Assembly: GCA_029204225.1 (NCBI GenBank)
Contig: CM055103.1
Location: 46,456,812-46,520,811 of the forward strand
Length of the DNA stretch: 64,000 bases
Reading direction: 5' to 3'
Source: Diphasiastrum complanatum
Lineage: Eukaryota > Streptophyta > Lycopodiopsida > Lycopodiales > Lycopodiaceae
Shown: positions 34,563 to 46,399 of the stretch, piece by piece
How positions within the stretch are numbered: the first letter of the stretch is position 1
Layout: each line of letters opens with the position of its first letter
Position numbers and translations under genes: made by a program
The notes under the pieces: generated by a model
The model's input: the letters and a program-made list of their open reading frames with translations, nothing else
Told to the model about the DNA's origin: nothing
The model's database searches: none

Positions 34563-35290
34563 TGGTATCAGAGTTGACTAGCCGATGCGAGTCTCACAAG
34601 GATGGCCACTTTTTGGGACTCGTTAGGACAATCATTGTGCAAGGTGCTGCCGACAATGTAAGCACAAGTGTGTCCACGGTCAGGGTGGTTGGTAGAATGG
34701 GGAACGTGATGCGACAAGGTGCTACCCTCAAGGTGTAAGCACAGTCAATTCTCACGATTCGGGCCTAGCGTCGTTTGTACATAGGACAAATGAGACAAAG
34801 TACTGGCTAGGTAGGTGAAAGCATAGTCTGTGTCTTGTGGGGTGCGGGGTGACATATTCAAACTATATGGGTTAACCATTAATACAAAGATGTTGTTCGA
34901 ATTCGAGTGTAAAGCACAGATGTTTAGCTACCGATGTAGGATAGTTGTCAATCGTTCTGTCGATCATTCAACTATAAGGTCTATCGGCTAGATTTGGTGG
35001 GACGTTCCTGAGGCAATGTGTTGGTTAATGGTGAAAGCATGGATGGTTGGATGAATGTTTTCCATGGGATAAGTCTGTGATAGATTTGTGTGGGTGAAAC
35101 TAGGCAAAGGTCCTACGTCCGGTCTCAAGGAAAACGTGACTTGAGTGGGATCCTCTGTGTTAGCTTTGGTTTGTATGTTCGTTTGTGGTGTGCTTGCTTG
35201 GACATGAATGACCTTGTTTCTACTTGGTTCTCAAGTGATTTGATCATGCTTAATTGATGAGGAGATACTTCTGTATCGAAGTTGACTTTA
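34563..35290 (+). mobile_element. primer site and leader of element B
   Basis: TGGTATCAGAG at 34563 follows LTR B. The next ~700 bp is an untranslated leader, homologous in reverse to 29140-28580 of element A. No Gag is recognisable downstream. Confidence 0.7.
34644..35040 (+). other. five-hairpin module array (leader B)
   Basis: Modules at 34644-34665 (GTGCT/AGCAC), 34719-34742 (GTGCT/AGCAC), 34800-34824 (GTACT/AGCAT), about 34890-34917 (second half AGCAC only clear) and 35018-35040 (GTGTT/AGCAT). The same five modules are better preserved in the inverted copy at 28685-29069. Spacing is about 75-120 bp. Confidence 0.55.
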
Positions 35291-36180
35291 TAAAGAAGAA
35301 AGAGAGAGCTGTGAGGCCTAGCCTACTGAGGGAAAAGTTTCCAAAGAAAGAAAAATAGTCTAGTGGAAGTGCATCTCTTACAAGGATGGTTGATCACCTT
35401 GATAAATCGCGAGTATTAATAAATAGAGAAGAGCAATGTTGAGAGTATGGCTCCCGAATGCACCAAGATGGCACAAGATCCAAATCAAGAAAGAAAGAGT
35501 GAATGCACGTCCCAATGGCACCTCCTCAAGAAGAGATTGGTGCCCCTTTTGAATCTGCACTGAGAGACCGTACCAGTCTTAGAGACGCAACATGATCTCT
35601 TTGAAGAAAAGATGCACCAATATTTTTCAAGCATGATAGTTGTTACGACCATATTCAACTAAGGAAATGGAATAGTCCTAATATGGTAGAGCAGCCCTTC
35701 CGTGTTCGAGATTGTTGGTCACGCCGAGATTTAATTCCATGTCAAGTCCAGTTTATGACTAATGATCTTGCGAGAACCCAGAAACTCTCTTTGAGACATA
35801 TGGAGTAGTGCATGATGTACGTGGGATAGATTTAGGAGGACTGCATGGGAGTTGTGATCTATTTATAGTTGGATTGCATGGGGGTTGCATGAGTTCATGC
35901 ACATGACTCTATTATCCATATATTGGAGTAGAGATTCTCTCATAGACAACTTTGGTTCAAGTTACTAGTTTCTCTCTTATCCTCAAGCATTCATTAGGCA
36001 TGGCTTGGGGACTACATCCAGGATTGATCTAGGTTTGGTTGGGAGGTTTTGCTCCTACATGTCTCCTGTTGTGTTCTCCTATCCACATCTTAGGGATTTT
36101 TCCTAGTGGTCTTTACATCTGGGTATGAAGTATAGAACCCATGAATCTGTCAAGTGATTCATGAGGACTAATACGTTGAT
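35291..36180. other. non-coding element DNA
   Basis: No protein. The right part is probably the U3 of the LTR that ends at 36300, but its left terminus could not be found. Confidence 0.4.
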
Positions 36181-36312
36181 CTAACCCTTCATCAAATAGA
36201 TGTTAATTTTCTACATTGCCAATGGTGCTAATTGTGTTGTCTTTCATAATCAAACATCAAGAGATAATTTTGGATCTTAGTGATTCACAAAATTTTCACA
36301 TGGTATCAGAGC
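36181..36312 (+). mobile_element. copia LTR end (family G-like) and primer site
   Basis: An LTR end with gctaattgtgttgtctttcat (also at about 22110), terminating ttttcaca at 36300, is followed at 36301-36312 by TGGTATCAGAGC. A plausible Gag start (MATSSGFSCLIV) lies at 36887 but its frame closes after about 22 codons. Confidence 0.75.
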
Positions 36313-37306
36313 TTGTGTTGCAGGTTATTGAAGGATCAGCCATATTTAGCAAAGATTTGGAAGTGTTACCAATTCTAGAGTGTGCTAGATTGATTTCTAC
36401 TCAAAAATCAAGCATTTTGCATATTTAGAATTGATCTTTTGTAGGTCAAAACTCAATGTAGGTTTATGAACTTAAAGTAGGATGATTTCACACATGCCTT
36501 ACAAGATTTGGTCGATTTTTATTTCATTAGGAAAGCGTCATTGGAGACTACAAGATTTTATATCAAGTTTTTGGCAATTGCATGTAGAATTTGAAAGTTT
36601 TAATTTTTTTGTGATTTTGTCAAAACTCTAATTTTGTTTGGATCTCTATTTTTTGAGGTTGCTGGACTTCAAAATAGTGTTTTTCAATCTTAGGAAGTAG
36701 CAAGATTTACTATATTGTGGGTGGATCATAGGTTGATCAAGATTTCTTCATTCTATGTGTTGATTTGCTAGTTATAGTGCTAGAAGAGAATATCTTTGTA
36801 ATTTTTTTTTGGAAACATTTGTTGTTATTTAATAGAGTGATTTGTGCATTGGAACAAGTTGAAAGAGAATATTAGGTCATTGCAACATGGCTACATCAAG
36901 TGGATTCTCTTGTCTGATTGTCAGTCAGACAAAAAGAGAAAGAAAGACAAATGACGAATGTTATGAAGAATAGTGATGATTGTGATTAACAGGATCATGG
37001 ATTACTCATAGAACGGAGATTATGAGCTATTCTTTTGTGTTGAAAAGATTATCAGTGTAGGAGTCTTAGATTTTTGTGAAAGAGAGATTGCAGAAACAAT
37101 TAGGCGTCTTGGACAACCATGCAATCCTCTAATTCTGATAACCTAATATGAAGAGAATGTAAAATTAATTTAGGTGTCAGAGACAACCATACATTTATCT
37201 GATAATGGTGTTTGTGTAAGAGGAGTGAGAGATAGTTTCATTCAACAAGAACACAAAGATTTAGAACAGTAGCAAATCTGTATATTAATCGCATAAGAAC
37301 AACAAT
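36313..37306 (+). other. leader and lost gag of a copia relic
   Basis: AT-rich sequence after the primer site, no sustained reading frame. The junction to LTR-like minus-strand sequence at 37307 marks another insertion or rearrangement. Confidence 0.4.
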
Positions 37307-37403
37307 CAGATCACAATGCAATTGCACTGAAGCGCGTAATAAAGATTCAAGACAATTGCTAAAGTTCTAAATATCTCACTCTCTCTATGTGATCACTAAC
37401 TCT
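37307..37403 (-). repeat. LTR-like fragment, family E
   Basis: Inverted partner of 8751-8856. Confidence 0.55.
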
Positions 37404-37428
37404 GCACATCACTTCAGATCAAGCCTAC

Positions 37429-38270
37429 ATGTTGTTCGATCCCATCGAGTTAAAAATATTCACTAGTCGGGATGTCATCTTCATCGATTATTGGTTTCAA
37501 GACCTCAAAGGAAAGGGCAGTCCCCATGTAGCAGACCTATCAGATTCTCCTAACGCTTTGAACTTTCCAGTTTCTCAGTCGACTATTCCTATTGAAGGTC
37601 CAAGCTCCTCTACTCTTGACGAACAACAAATCAACGGCGGATCAGAAGATGATGATGTTGCAGATCAGCAACTACAATATGATGAAAATGATCAACTTCC
37701 TCTGTTAACCCAGAAGATCTTCAAGAACTAGCAGACCACCTAACCGGTATATCGACGAGTCTGTAGCCTATCTTGTTCAGGAATCGATGTCTGTCCAAGA
37801 GGCACTCAGTCAGCCTGATTCAAATCTCTGAAAAGAAGCTATGGATAAAGAGTATTCATCTCTTATCAAGAACCAGACGTGGACAATTGTCGAATTACCT
37901 GCTAGCAGAAACGTAGTTAAATGCAAATGAATTTTCAAAATCAAGTACAACACAGATGGAAGCATCAACAGGAGAAAGGCACGACTTGTAGCCAAGGGAT
38001 TTTCTCACGTATACTACATCAATTACACTGAAACTTTCAGTTTAGTAGTCAAACATTCTTCTATTTGACTTTTGCTATCATTTGCCATTGCAGCAGATTT
38101 GGAAATACATCGAATGGATGTATAAACATCATATCTCAATGGAGTTATCGAAGAAGACATTTAAATGGTGCAACCCGAAGGTTATATCATCGAGGGTAAA
38201 CACAATCATATGTGTAAACTCCATAAGGCACTTTATGGCTTGAAGCAATGCAAGAAATAGAAGAATTACT
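37429..38270 (+). pseudogene. copia integrase tail and reverse transcriptase relic
   Basis: The start (KIFTSRDVIFID) is the end of copia integrase. A low-complexity linker follows. From about 37735 the RT begins: QPDSNL, a stop, KEAMDKEYSSLIKNQTWTIV, RRKARLVAKGFSHVYYINY, then LEIHRMDV and LHKALYGLKQ. Several in-frame stops and a missing catalytic YVDD region show it is dead and truncated at about 38270. Confidence 0.85.
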
Positions 38271-39317
38271 TGGTGTCTTAAAGGAGCGGCCACCCTTCTT
38301 TCGTCTCTTTGGGTAGTCCTTGGAAAGGTGTTTGTTGTACTACACCAACAAGGTTAATATAGATTTTGTAGTAAATGATGTCGTTCCCACAGAGAATAGC
38401 GTTTAAAAGTTATATATTTGATACAATTATGACAAGTGATTTTGAGTGTTATTCAGGTTGTCAACATACATTAGAAAGTAACCAGTATTACTTTTGTTTG
38501 AGGTGTGTAATGTTAATAACTTCAGAACAACAATCTGGTCTCTATCAAATTGAATGAAACACGTTCTACAGATGAGATGTTATCAAAGTAGTACAACAAT
38601 ACTACACTCCAGCTGATTAAGATGTCAACAGAGAGTCAAGAAATGTTTGATGTATTTGTGGTTGTGCAAACAATTAATTAATCGCGTTCACGAACTGTTC
38701 ATTTCTAGACATAAGTCCTCAACAAGTTAAGTCCAAGGTTTTGGCTAAAGAACACGAATAGTTTTAGAGCATGCTAGAAACTTATGTCAATTACAATCAG
38801 GAACACAAATTAAAGACTCAATTTTTCATATAGGGACTGTCATCTCATATGTATACATACAGTTTTATTCAATGATCGTGCTAGACTATACTAAATATAG
38901 TTGTTATTCGAGTGCTGAAAAAAAAGTATTCGCGACAGATGAATAAGATGATCTTAAGACAGTTCCTTAGAGCATATTTTATGGGTACACAACAACCGAC
39001 TGTAATGCACTGGAGAGTCTGTCTGATCAGAGAGTAATTCATGTAATGCGTTGGAGGTTGCTGGTATACTCAGGATCATTCACACTCAACAGTGCGGAGA
39101 ACAGAGATAAGGGAGAATAACTCTCAGCACTCTATTCACTTCTTCAACCTCTTACATATGCATAAACTCTTCTCTCTCGATGCTCAAGACTGAAGTGTGA
39201 GATCAATATATGTTCTACGGGACGAACAAACACACCTCTAAAACAACAGGTGCGTCGCTTCCGCGAAAAGCTCTAGTTAACAATTAGATTGAGTATACGT
39301 TCAATTATACCATAAGA
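38271..39317. other. non-coding element DNA
   Basis: No recognised protein. A phrase near 38370 (aaatgatgtcgttcccaca) resembles the conserved non-coding block often found near the ends of plant gypsy elements; this assignment is weak. Confidence 0.35.
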
Positions 39318-39568
39318 GGTATATTTAACTAAGAGTTAAAATTACTCTAGTTTAACATGTCTTTTCATATCTAGTCATTTCGCGTGGATGACCTAGAAAA
39401 GGCTATCCAAGGCAATGTCTTTCTTTTTAAAGGTCTTGTCCTTAATTACAAGGCAAGTACTTAGGAGATATATTCTCGAAAAATGACTTAGGCCTCTTCA
39501 TGATTTATACTTATCCAGCTCATATCTTCATTTTCGAGTATATCATGCCATATTTATGTTGATATTCA
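39318..39568 (+). repeat. 251-bp direct repeat, copy 1
   Basis: About 95 percent identical by eye to 40653-40902. Runs from ggtatatttaactaagag to gttgatattca. Likely LTR fragments or a segmental duplication. Confidence 0.85.
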
Positions 39569-40652
39569 GTCAAAAGCGCTTAAATCTGCAACACTTTGTG
39601 GTTTGTACAATTGAAACTGCGACTTGCATTTCCAAAAATGTCGCTTATTGTCTTCATTTCGCAAAAATTAGAATTCTTTGATTTGAATGTATTCAAGAGC
39701 ATACATAGCAGAAGAGCCTATGTATAACTCTGCTGAACCAAAAGGCACGACCTAGAATTTCCCCTGGATTATGCCCCAGTAGAGACATCCTTTCTGCTCG
39801 ATAGAGAGCTGGGCCTATAGCTTGAGAAAGTCGTCCTTTTCCCATGGTTGCTTCCAATCGTCGAAGGCAATGCCTACTGCTCTTGGTAGCATCATTTAAT
39901 CCACACGCATTGTAATTCAATATTAAATGCATGTGGACACCACTTCCAGAATCGTTCAGCAAATGCATGGAATCTTTCAGCACATACCTTCGATTGGTTT
40001 CGACGTGTTCGCTTTGCCTGAGTAGTTACTATAGCCAAGTCCTGGGTTTGCAACTCAGCAGCGAACTTCTGGTCTTTTAGCTATTGCTTGAAATCTAACA
40101 ACTCCTGTTCGAGCTTGTCAATCTTCGCGACTGCCTCCAAATACTCTGGATGGTCAGTGACTCCCGAGCAGGCAGGCACAACTTGAATCTGCTGCGTTAG
40201 ATTATCAATATGTAGCAGGGCCTGAAGGTATTCTTCATAAGAGTCGGGCCCGTTGCGTTAGAGACTGCTAGTAGACTCAGGATCAAACAACAAGTGCTTC
40301 TAAATCACACACAATTAAAACAAATTTGACAAATCACCAACGTACTTCAATTTCATATTACCAAACATCATTCATATTTTTTGTGTTGCAAGATCATAGT
40401 GTTATACTAATAGTTCAACAGACAATGCCACTAATTTTTTTCTTGTAAAAGCCCCTCTTGGTCACTGTGTTATAGAATAGAATGCACCCAACAAAAATAC
40501 AAACTATAGAACACTCCACCCTATTACGAAGTTCTAGGTAGTGGGCGTGAGCAGCCTGCTGCACAACATAATTGGTGGTCTGCAGTGAGGTACGTATAAC
40601 CACTATTTACAATGGTAGTAGGCCCGTACGAGCCCGCTACCAGAGTGTATTT
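39569..40652 (-). pseudogene. coiled-coil gag-like fragment (unassigned)
   Basis: Between the two direct repeats, the minus strand from about 40257 to 40020 reads a helical, acidic sequence (SYEEYLQALLHIDNLTQQIQ; YLEAVAKIDKLEQELLDFKQ) with one stop, ending in a basic stretch (AKRTRRNQS). The heptad-like spacing suggests a coiled coil. It could be the N-terminal part of a gypsy Gag, whose zinc knuckle may be the minus-strand fragment at 40900-41163. The rest of this interval is non-coding. Confidence 0.4.
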
Positions 40653-40902
40653 GGTATATTTAACTAAGAGCTAAAATTACTCTAGTTTAACATGCCTTTC
40701 ATATCTAGGCATTTCACGTGGATGACCTAGTAAAGGCTATCCAAGGCAATGTCTTTCCGTTTAAAGGTCTTGTCCTTAATTACAAGGCAAGTACTTAGGA
40801 GATATATTCTCAAAAAATAACTTAGGCCTCTTCATGATTTATACTTATCCAGCTCATATCCTCATTTTTGAGTATATCATGCCATATTTATGTTGATATT
40901 CA
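40653..40902 (+). repeat. 251-bp direct repeat, copy 2
   Basis: Partner of 39318-39568. It ends exactly where the minus-strand gag relic begins. Confidence 0.85.
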
Positions 40903-41257
40903 ATATTTTGTGGCATCACAGTGCCCCTTCTCCATGCAGCAGAAACACAACCCGTCACTTTTGGCCTTATCAAAGTCAGCTCTTTCCAACCGAAGGCGCT
41001 TCTTTTGCTTTTCCGAAGGGGAAGCTTCATCAACAACACACTCTTTTCCCTTTTTGAAAAGAGGGCCCGTAGATAATTTGTCTTTGGATTCAGGCTTGTG
41101 CTGCTCTTTGCAGGCCATAGTGTTCGTCATTGCAAATTCGAACGAAACACACGGCATCCTCAAGGGATTGTGGCTGATTCCAACGGACCTCCAACTGGTA
41201 TTCTTTGGGCAATCCCAAAATGAAATGCAGCTTAAGGAGCACTCCGTCTATGCGATG
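40900..41257 (-). pseudogene. gypsy gag C-terminal relic with zinc knuckle
   Basis: From 41254 the minus strand reads KLHFILGLPKEYQLEVRWNQ and PQSLEDAV in one frame, typical of Ty3/gypsy Gag, then shifts frame and continues as a basic linker (KQKKRLRLERADFDKAKSDG) to CFCCMEKGHCDATK. The knuckle has Cys, Cys and His but the last Cys is lost. It abuts a plus-strand copia RNase H at 41258. Confidence 0.7.
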
Positions 41258-41712
41258 ACAAGATGGATCGAAAGTCTATTAGTGCATACACTATCTTTCT
41301 TGGAGGCAATCTAATATCTTGGCTTTCCAAAAAGCAAGATACTATATCTCTCTCTTCATGTGAGGCCGAGTACAAAGCACTCACTACAACTACCAAAGAG
41401 GTGCTTTGGATCAAGAGGTTATTGATGGAGCTAAAGTGCATCAAGGAAGATGATCTACCAATGATCAAGTGTGATAACATCTCGGCCCAAGCTTTTGCCA
41501 ACAATCCCATATTTCATGCAAGAAGCAAGCACATAGAAGTGGCACACCATTTTGTGAGAGAAAAGCTTATTGGAGGAGAAATTTATTTGGAGCATGTCAA
41601 CTCGTCCTCTTGTATTGCCGATCTACTCACCAAGCCTTTGAGCAAAAGTGCTTTTATCAAGCATAGATCTAATCTTGGAGTCATATCAAGATCAATGTTC
41701 AGATCTTCATAG
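41258..41712 (+). pseudogene. copia RNase H (C-terminal part of Pol)
   Basis: An uninterrupted frame from 41263: RKSISAYTIFLGGNLISWLS, KKQDTISLSSCEAEYKAL (catalytic Glu), KCDNISAQAFANNP (catalytic Asp), HARSKHIEVAHHF and ADLLTKPLSKSAF, ending at 41712. It is a complete-looking domain but everything upstream is missing, so it has no start of its own. Confidence 0.9.
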
Positions 41713-41730
41713 ATAATTTTTTAGGAGGAG

Positions 41731-42430
41731 TGTGAAGAATTGAAAAAGATTATATATGTTAGATATAGGGGTCTTATGTTTTTTACATCAAGCATCTAGG
41801 TGTAGGATGTTGATAGGAACAAATTTGGCATAGATGGCAGATTATGCATTTCCACTTGTAATGCCACTATTGAGCCAAAATAGAGTAAGAGGCTAAACTC
41901 GTGCCAATTAGAGTGTAGACAAGTGTAATGCTTTTGTTTGATGAATTCCAAGAGGTCCAATAGGAATTAGAGGTGGAACCATGTGAGGTCCAATAGAAAA
42001 TTGAGGTGTGCTTGAATATAGTCCAATAGAATTAAGAGGTGCATGGATCAATGGTCCAATAGGATCAAAGAGGTGACAAAGTATGGTCCAATCATAGTTA
42101 AGCATAGTGGTAGCTCGTAGATCTACTAGTATCATTGTACTTCTCATTTTGAAGCTAATTGATTTGGTGATTATATGGATTTTGAGTGTTATTGGATTTC
42201 TAGCTTTCTCTCTCTACCCGAGAGCTCATGATATTTTTCTCTCTCTATCTGAGGAGAGCAGCTTGTTTTTACTTAGTTTATTTTTTGAATACTTCCCACA
42301 CGTGTGAGTGAGAGTTGGAAGTGATTGAATGCATGTAGTAGTGTGTTTTTGCCATAGGATCTAAGATTGATCTTGAATCTCAATCTAGTCTTGATCTTGG
42401 TGCATCTACACACCTTAGGAGATCACAAGT
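41731..42430 (+). repeat. copia 3' LTR (start certain, end approximate)
   Basis: Starts TGTGAAGAATTG right after a polypurine tract (ttaggaggag) 18 bp beyond the Pol stop. Contains CACACGTGTG at 42297-42306. A possible end is gatcaca near 42426; the next palindrome copy at 42448 may lie just outside. Confidence 0.65.
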
Positions 42431-44581
42431 ACATGTTGTGGACAATCCACACGTGTGAATTCAACAATATGAAGATTTGGAATGGATAAAACATTACTAG
42501 TGAGGAGGTGAGTGAAGGAAAAAAAAAGAAAAAAAAAACACCTATTGATGATTATGGATCTATGTCGAAGACATCTGTTGCTGTTGAAGACCATCTTGGA
42601 TCTTTTATTGAGAGTATTTGTGAGATATTTTGAGTGATGAGTGGAAAAATGAGTGGAGAGAATATGATGAGTGTTTTCTATTTTGTTGTTCATAAGATCT
42701 TGAGAATTATAATTGGATCATAGATTTTCTTTGGTAAGAATAGAAAATATCAGATCTCATTCAAAATCTATCTATGAGAGTAGAAATGTGAGGTATAACA
42801 TGAATATTTGCTTGAAAAAAAAAATCTACCTATTATTTAAGGGAGTGAACATGTTTTTTATGAGAATGAGATATATTCACAATGTGAATGACGAAGATCC
42901 AACTTTTAGAATAGGTTGCATTGCACGCACTACATTATATAAAGACCTAGACACAAAGCTGAGAAACTGCATTCATATCTTGTTACGACAATGCAGATTG
43001 CATCAACATTTCCCAACAATGCATGGTTTTGATGATGGGCACTACATTATGATTTGATGGGAGTGGGAGCATATTTTCTTCAGACACGGGTTGGATGTAA
43101 TGCGGGATTTTTATTCTGGATAAAGACAATGTTGTTGAAAGATCTAAAGGTTGAATCAATGGCCTTTGGATTCATGTTGTTGAATAATAATGGTTAGCAT
43201 CACACTATATTGTGTGCTGAGCCCATTAATTGATGAAGAAAACCTTGAGATGCTGAAAAGATAAAAAGATCGTAAAGCTAAATCAATGGCTTTATGATAC
43301 AAAATCAAATGTCAAAGACTATTCCCTCTGTTCATGGGGATGCTTCACATTTAAGTGGGAGGGAAACATGTAGTGCATTTTTTTGGTCAGAATTTCAAAA
43401 TTTCAGCAACTACAATCATTGATGCTGATTTTCTAGAAGAAAATGTGCTAGATGTATCTCATATGTGCAAAATCTACTATTATGCCACTTTTTACTGATA
43501 TACGAATGTGGCTATATTAAACAGTAGCTATGAAATTCTATGGCATGTTCAAATGTCATAATCAATTTTCAAATGACAGTTATATCAGACAAATTAGAGC
43601 TATTTTTACTATGTTACTATTTCTAGTAAATTTGTTAAATAGCAATAAGCTATTTTTAGCAACACTCATAAGTAACTTTGATGGATGATAATATCGACAG
43701 TTGCTAAGTAGATGTATTACATGACAATTTTTTACCATATTGTAATAATGAAATGTACTTTATATCATGATTAATAAAAGATGCCCAAGTACCTTTAAGG
43801 CACTGACTTAAGTTTCAAGGAAAGGTCCAAAGGCTAAGGGTCCTGCAAACAATGACAAGCAAAATTCAGTTCAAGACAAAGACAACAAACCAGCGAAAAT
43901 ACCCTTTTGAAGATTAAAGATGTCCTTGAATAATTAGGACCATGACCTTATCATAAAGGTCCAAAAAGATTTCACAAAATAAAATATGTTGGCAAGTTCA
44001 AAATCGTTCAAACAGTAATTAACCACGATCCATCAAAGATTATCGAAGAAAATTTGGAGTTCTAGTTCAAATCAAGGATCTAGTAACATTGCTTCACAAT
44101 TGAAGGGGTTCTGGATAAAAATCGATGGATCCTTATCGATTGAGGACACTGCAAAATATACCAGTCAAAATAAAATTTTGCAGGTTAAAATGCTTATAAG
44201 ACATTCAGGTGTCTTGGAAGAAAAGAATTGACGAGGTCAAAACAATGGGAATGACCGAAATATACTAGGATGATCAATTTCAAAATTATGTTGAGAGGCC
44301 AAACGCATATTCATGTGATGGTTTTCAAAATGAAACAAAGAAATTATGTGAAAGGTGCTATAAGCCTTATTGAAAGTCAGTTTTGAAGAAAATACACTTC
44401 TAAAAGTCCTTGGAAGAGGTCCTACTATGGACTCTTCAATAATTCAGAGCCCACATATCCTTAATCGACACTTGTCAAATGGACCTAAAACGTTTTATCA
44501 GAATGAGTAAAGTCGAATTCCATGAAATGGATTCAATGGAAAGCCAAAAATGGATGGTGTTTGAACGTGGGAAGTTAGTAA

Positions 44582-44584
<3 letters not shown>
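42431..44584. other. intergenic DNA, nothing recognised
   Basis: AT-rich DNA with no familiar protein. Short A-runs near 42519-42540 and 42815. Confidence 0.4.

Positions 44585-44672
<88 letters not shown>
44585..44672. repeat. (TC)44 microsatellite
   Basis: An uninterrupted 88-bp TC run, the longest simple repeat here. It forces long stop-free frames of alternating Ser-Leu or Arg-Glu that are not genes. Confidence 0.95.
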
Positions 44673-44675
<3 letters not shown>

Positions 44676-44744
44676 CACTGAAAAAAAAAAAGTCATGAGA
44701 AGGAGAAAGGAGGGGGACATTTTGTTTTTCTTGGCATTCGTTGA

Positions 44745-44942
44745 GTGATGAAGAATGCAGACAAGCAACTTGATCAACAAGCAAATACAGTTACAACATC
44801 TCCTGAAGTCGAAATGGACGAACGCACTTTTATGGTAAAAGACAAATACGCGAATTCGGATGATTCGTGGTTTCTCGATTCCGGAGCTACTCAACATATG
44901 ACCATCAACGTGAGATTTTCCATTCTGTCAGATATAATCTGA
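44745..44942 (+). pseudogene. copia protease start (family C relic)
   Basis: Reads a Gag-Pol linker and then SDDSWFLDSGATQHMTINV, the copia protease active-site region with an intact DSGA motif. The frame ends at 44942 and the sequence then jumps to the RT end, so protease body, integrase and most of RT are deleted. Confidence 0.8.
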
Positions 44943-45019
44943 TGAATTGCAAGTTAGCTCTCTTAATAATGGAATCATGACTCAAATTGTCAAAGGACCA
45001 GTGTCTCCAAACAGTTCAT

Positions 45020-45590
45020 CAAAAGCAGCAGATGCGTGAATATCCTTACCATTCTATTATAGGAACTCTTATGTACGACATGATCTGTACCAAGACATAC
45101 ATAGCTTTTGCAGTTAGCTCTCTCAGTTAGTTTATGACCAATCCTGGTGTAACACATTGGAAGGCTCTTATCAGAGTTGAGATATCTTTGAGCTACTATA
45201 GATTTTTGCATTTGTTATGGAGCAGTTGGCAATGACAAACTCAATTTACTCAGTGGTTACATAGATGCAAGTTGGGTAGGAGATGTAGACACTCATAAAT
45301 CGACTTTTGGATTTACATTCTTCTTCAACAATGGTCCAGTTTCTTGGAATAGTCGCAAGCAATCTTCGATAGCTCTATCTTCCATTGAATCAGAGTATAT
45401 CGCAACCTCTCAAGCTACAAAGGAAACAATTTGGTTGAAAAATTTACTTTCAGATATCGGTCTGAATCAATATGTTCCAACAATATTATTTTTGATAATC
45501 AAAGTGCCATCGCTTTATCAACCAACCCTAGATTTCATTCTAGGAGTAAGCACATTGAACTGAAGTATCATTTCGTCAGAAGCTAAATGA
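45020..45590 (+). pseudogene. copia RT end and RNase H (family C)
   Basis: YPYHSIIGTLMYDMICTKTY and AFAVSSLSQFM (end of RT/connection), then a frame change, then GYIDASWVGDVDTHKSTFGF, SWNSRKQSSIALSSIESEYI and a one-base break near 45483 before NQSAIALSTNPRFHSRSKHI, ending FVRS and a stop at 45585. The last ~40 residues of RNase H seen in relatives are missing, consistent with a deletion up to the LTR. Confidence 0.85.
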
Positions 45591-45599
45591 GATCTAAGG

Positions 45600-46385
45600 G
45601 CACTATCTCCTTTTTCGCATTTTTCGCAAAAAATCTGACACTGTCATTTTTTTGCGACAGTGTCACCTATGGCTGTTTTAGTTCATTTCTACAAAGCTAC
45701 AGCTTTGGTTCATTTATGCAAACAAAACCTTTACGGCCAATTTCACCGCTTATCAGCAATCAATGACAAAGAACCAGATGGATGCCAACAGATCACCAGC
45801 CAACTGATGATCGCAAGTGACGACCTAATTTTTTAGTATAAATAGTTGTTCATATTCATACAGTTTCATTATCAAGATCATCAAATGATCAGAAGTAATC
45901 AGCAAGTTTTGTAGTTAGCTCTCTCTCTCTCAAGCCTGCGAGCTTAAACACTCTTGAGCATTTTAGCTCACTTCTTAGGGTTGTTCAGAGATTTCTATTG
46001 CGCTACTACTTATCAGCATAGCTGATTATTATCAGACTTATTCTCAGTTACTCAGAGACAACTTAGAGTGCGCGGTTTCTATCCGCTATTGTCTTGCGCC
46101 CATTAGCATCTGATTTTGTTTTTTTTCTAAATCAATACTATCTTCTCATTGCGTTCAGTATAGAATACATGCATGTCTGTATTGCTTTTGTAATTGATAG
46201 AAATTGTCTGAGAATTCAATACTTCATGTTTGGTTATGTAATCACTTAGTATTTTGCGATTTCAAAATTAGTTTCTAAAGATTGAACGTGATTTCCATCA
46301 CTACTGCTTTGATCATTTTTTGATAGGCATAGTCATGCATTGGAAGTAGGAGTTTCCGCATTACGTTATCTACCTATTTTGGACA
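45600..46385 (+). repeat. LTR C, 3' copy
   Basis: Homologous to the reverse complement of 63192-64000 plus 59928-60021. Shared blocks: cgacctaattttttagtataaata (TATA box near 45836), gtagttagctctctctc, ttattctcagttactcagaga, and the end ctattttggaca at 46385. It lies directly after Pol, so it is the 3' LTR of the plus-strand family C relic. Left edge approximate. Confidence 0.8.
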
Positions 46386-46399
46386 AGTGTTTCAAAACT

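Noticed and set aside
44475-44897. Frames with poly-(Arg-Glu) or poly-(Ser-Leu)
   Set aside because: Produced by the 88-bp TC microsatellite.
46150-46385. Separate regulatory region or gene after RNase H
   Set aside because: It aligns with the reverse complement of 63192-64000/59928-60021 and is part of LTR C.
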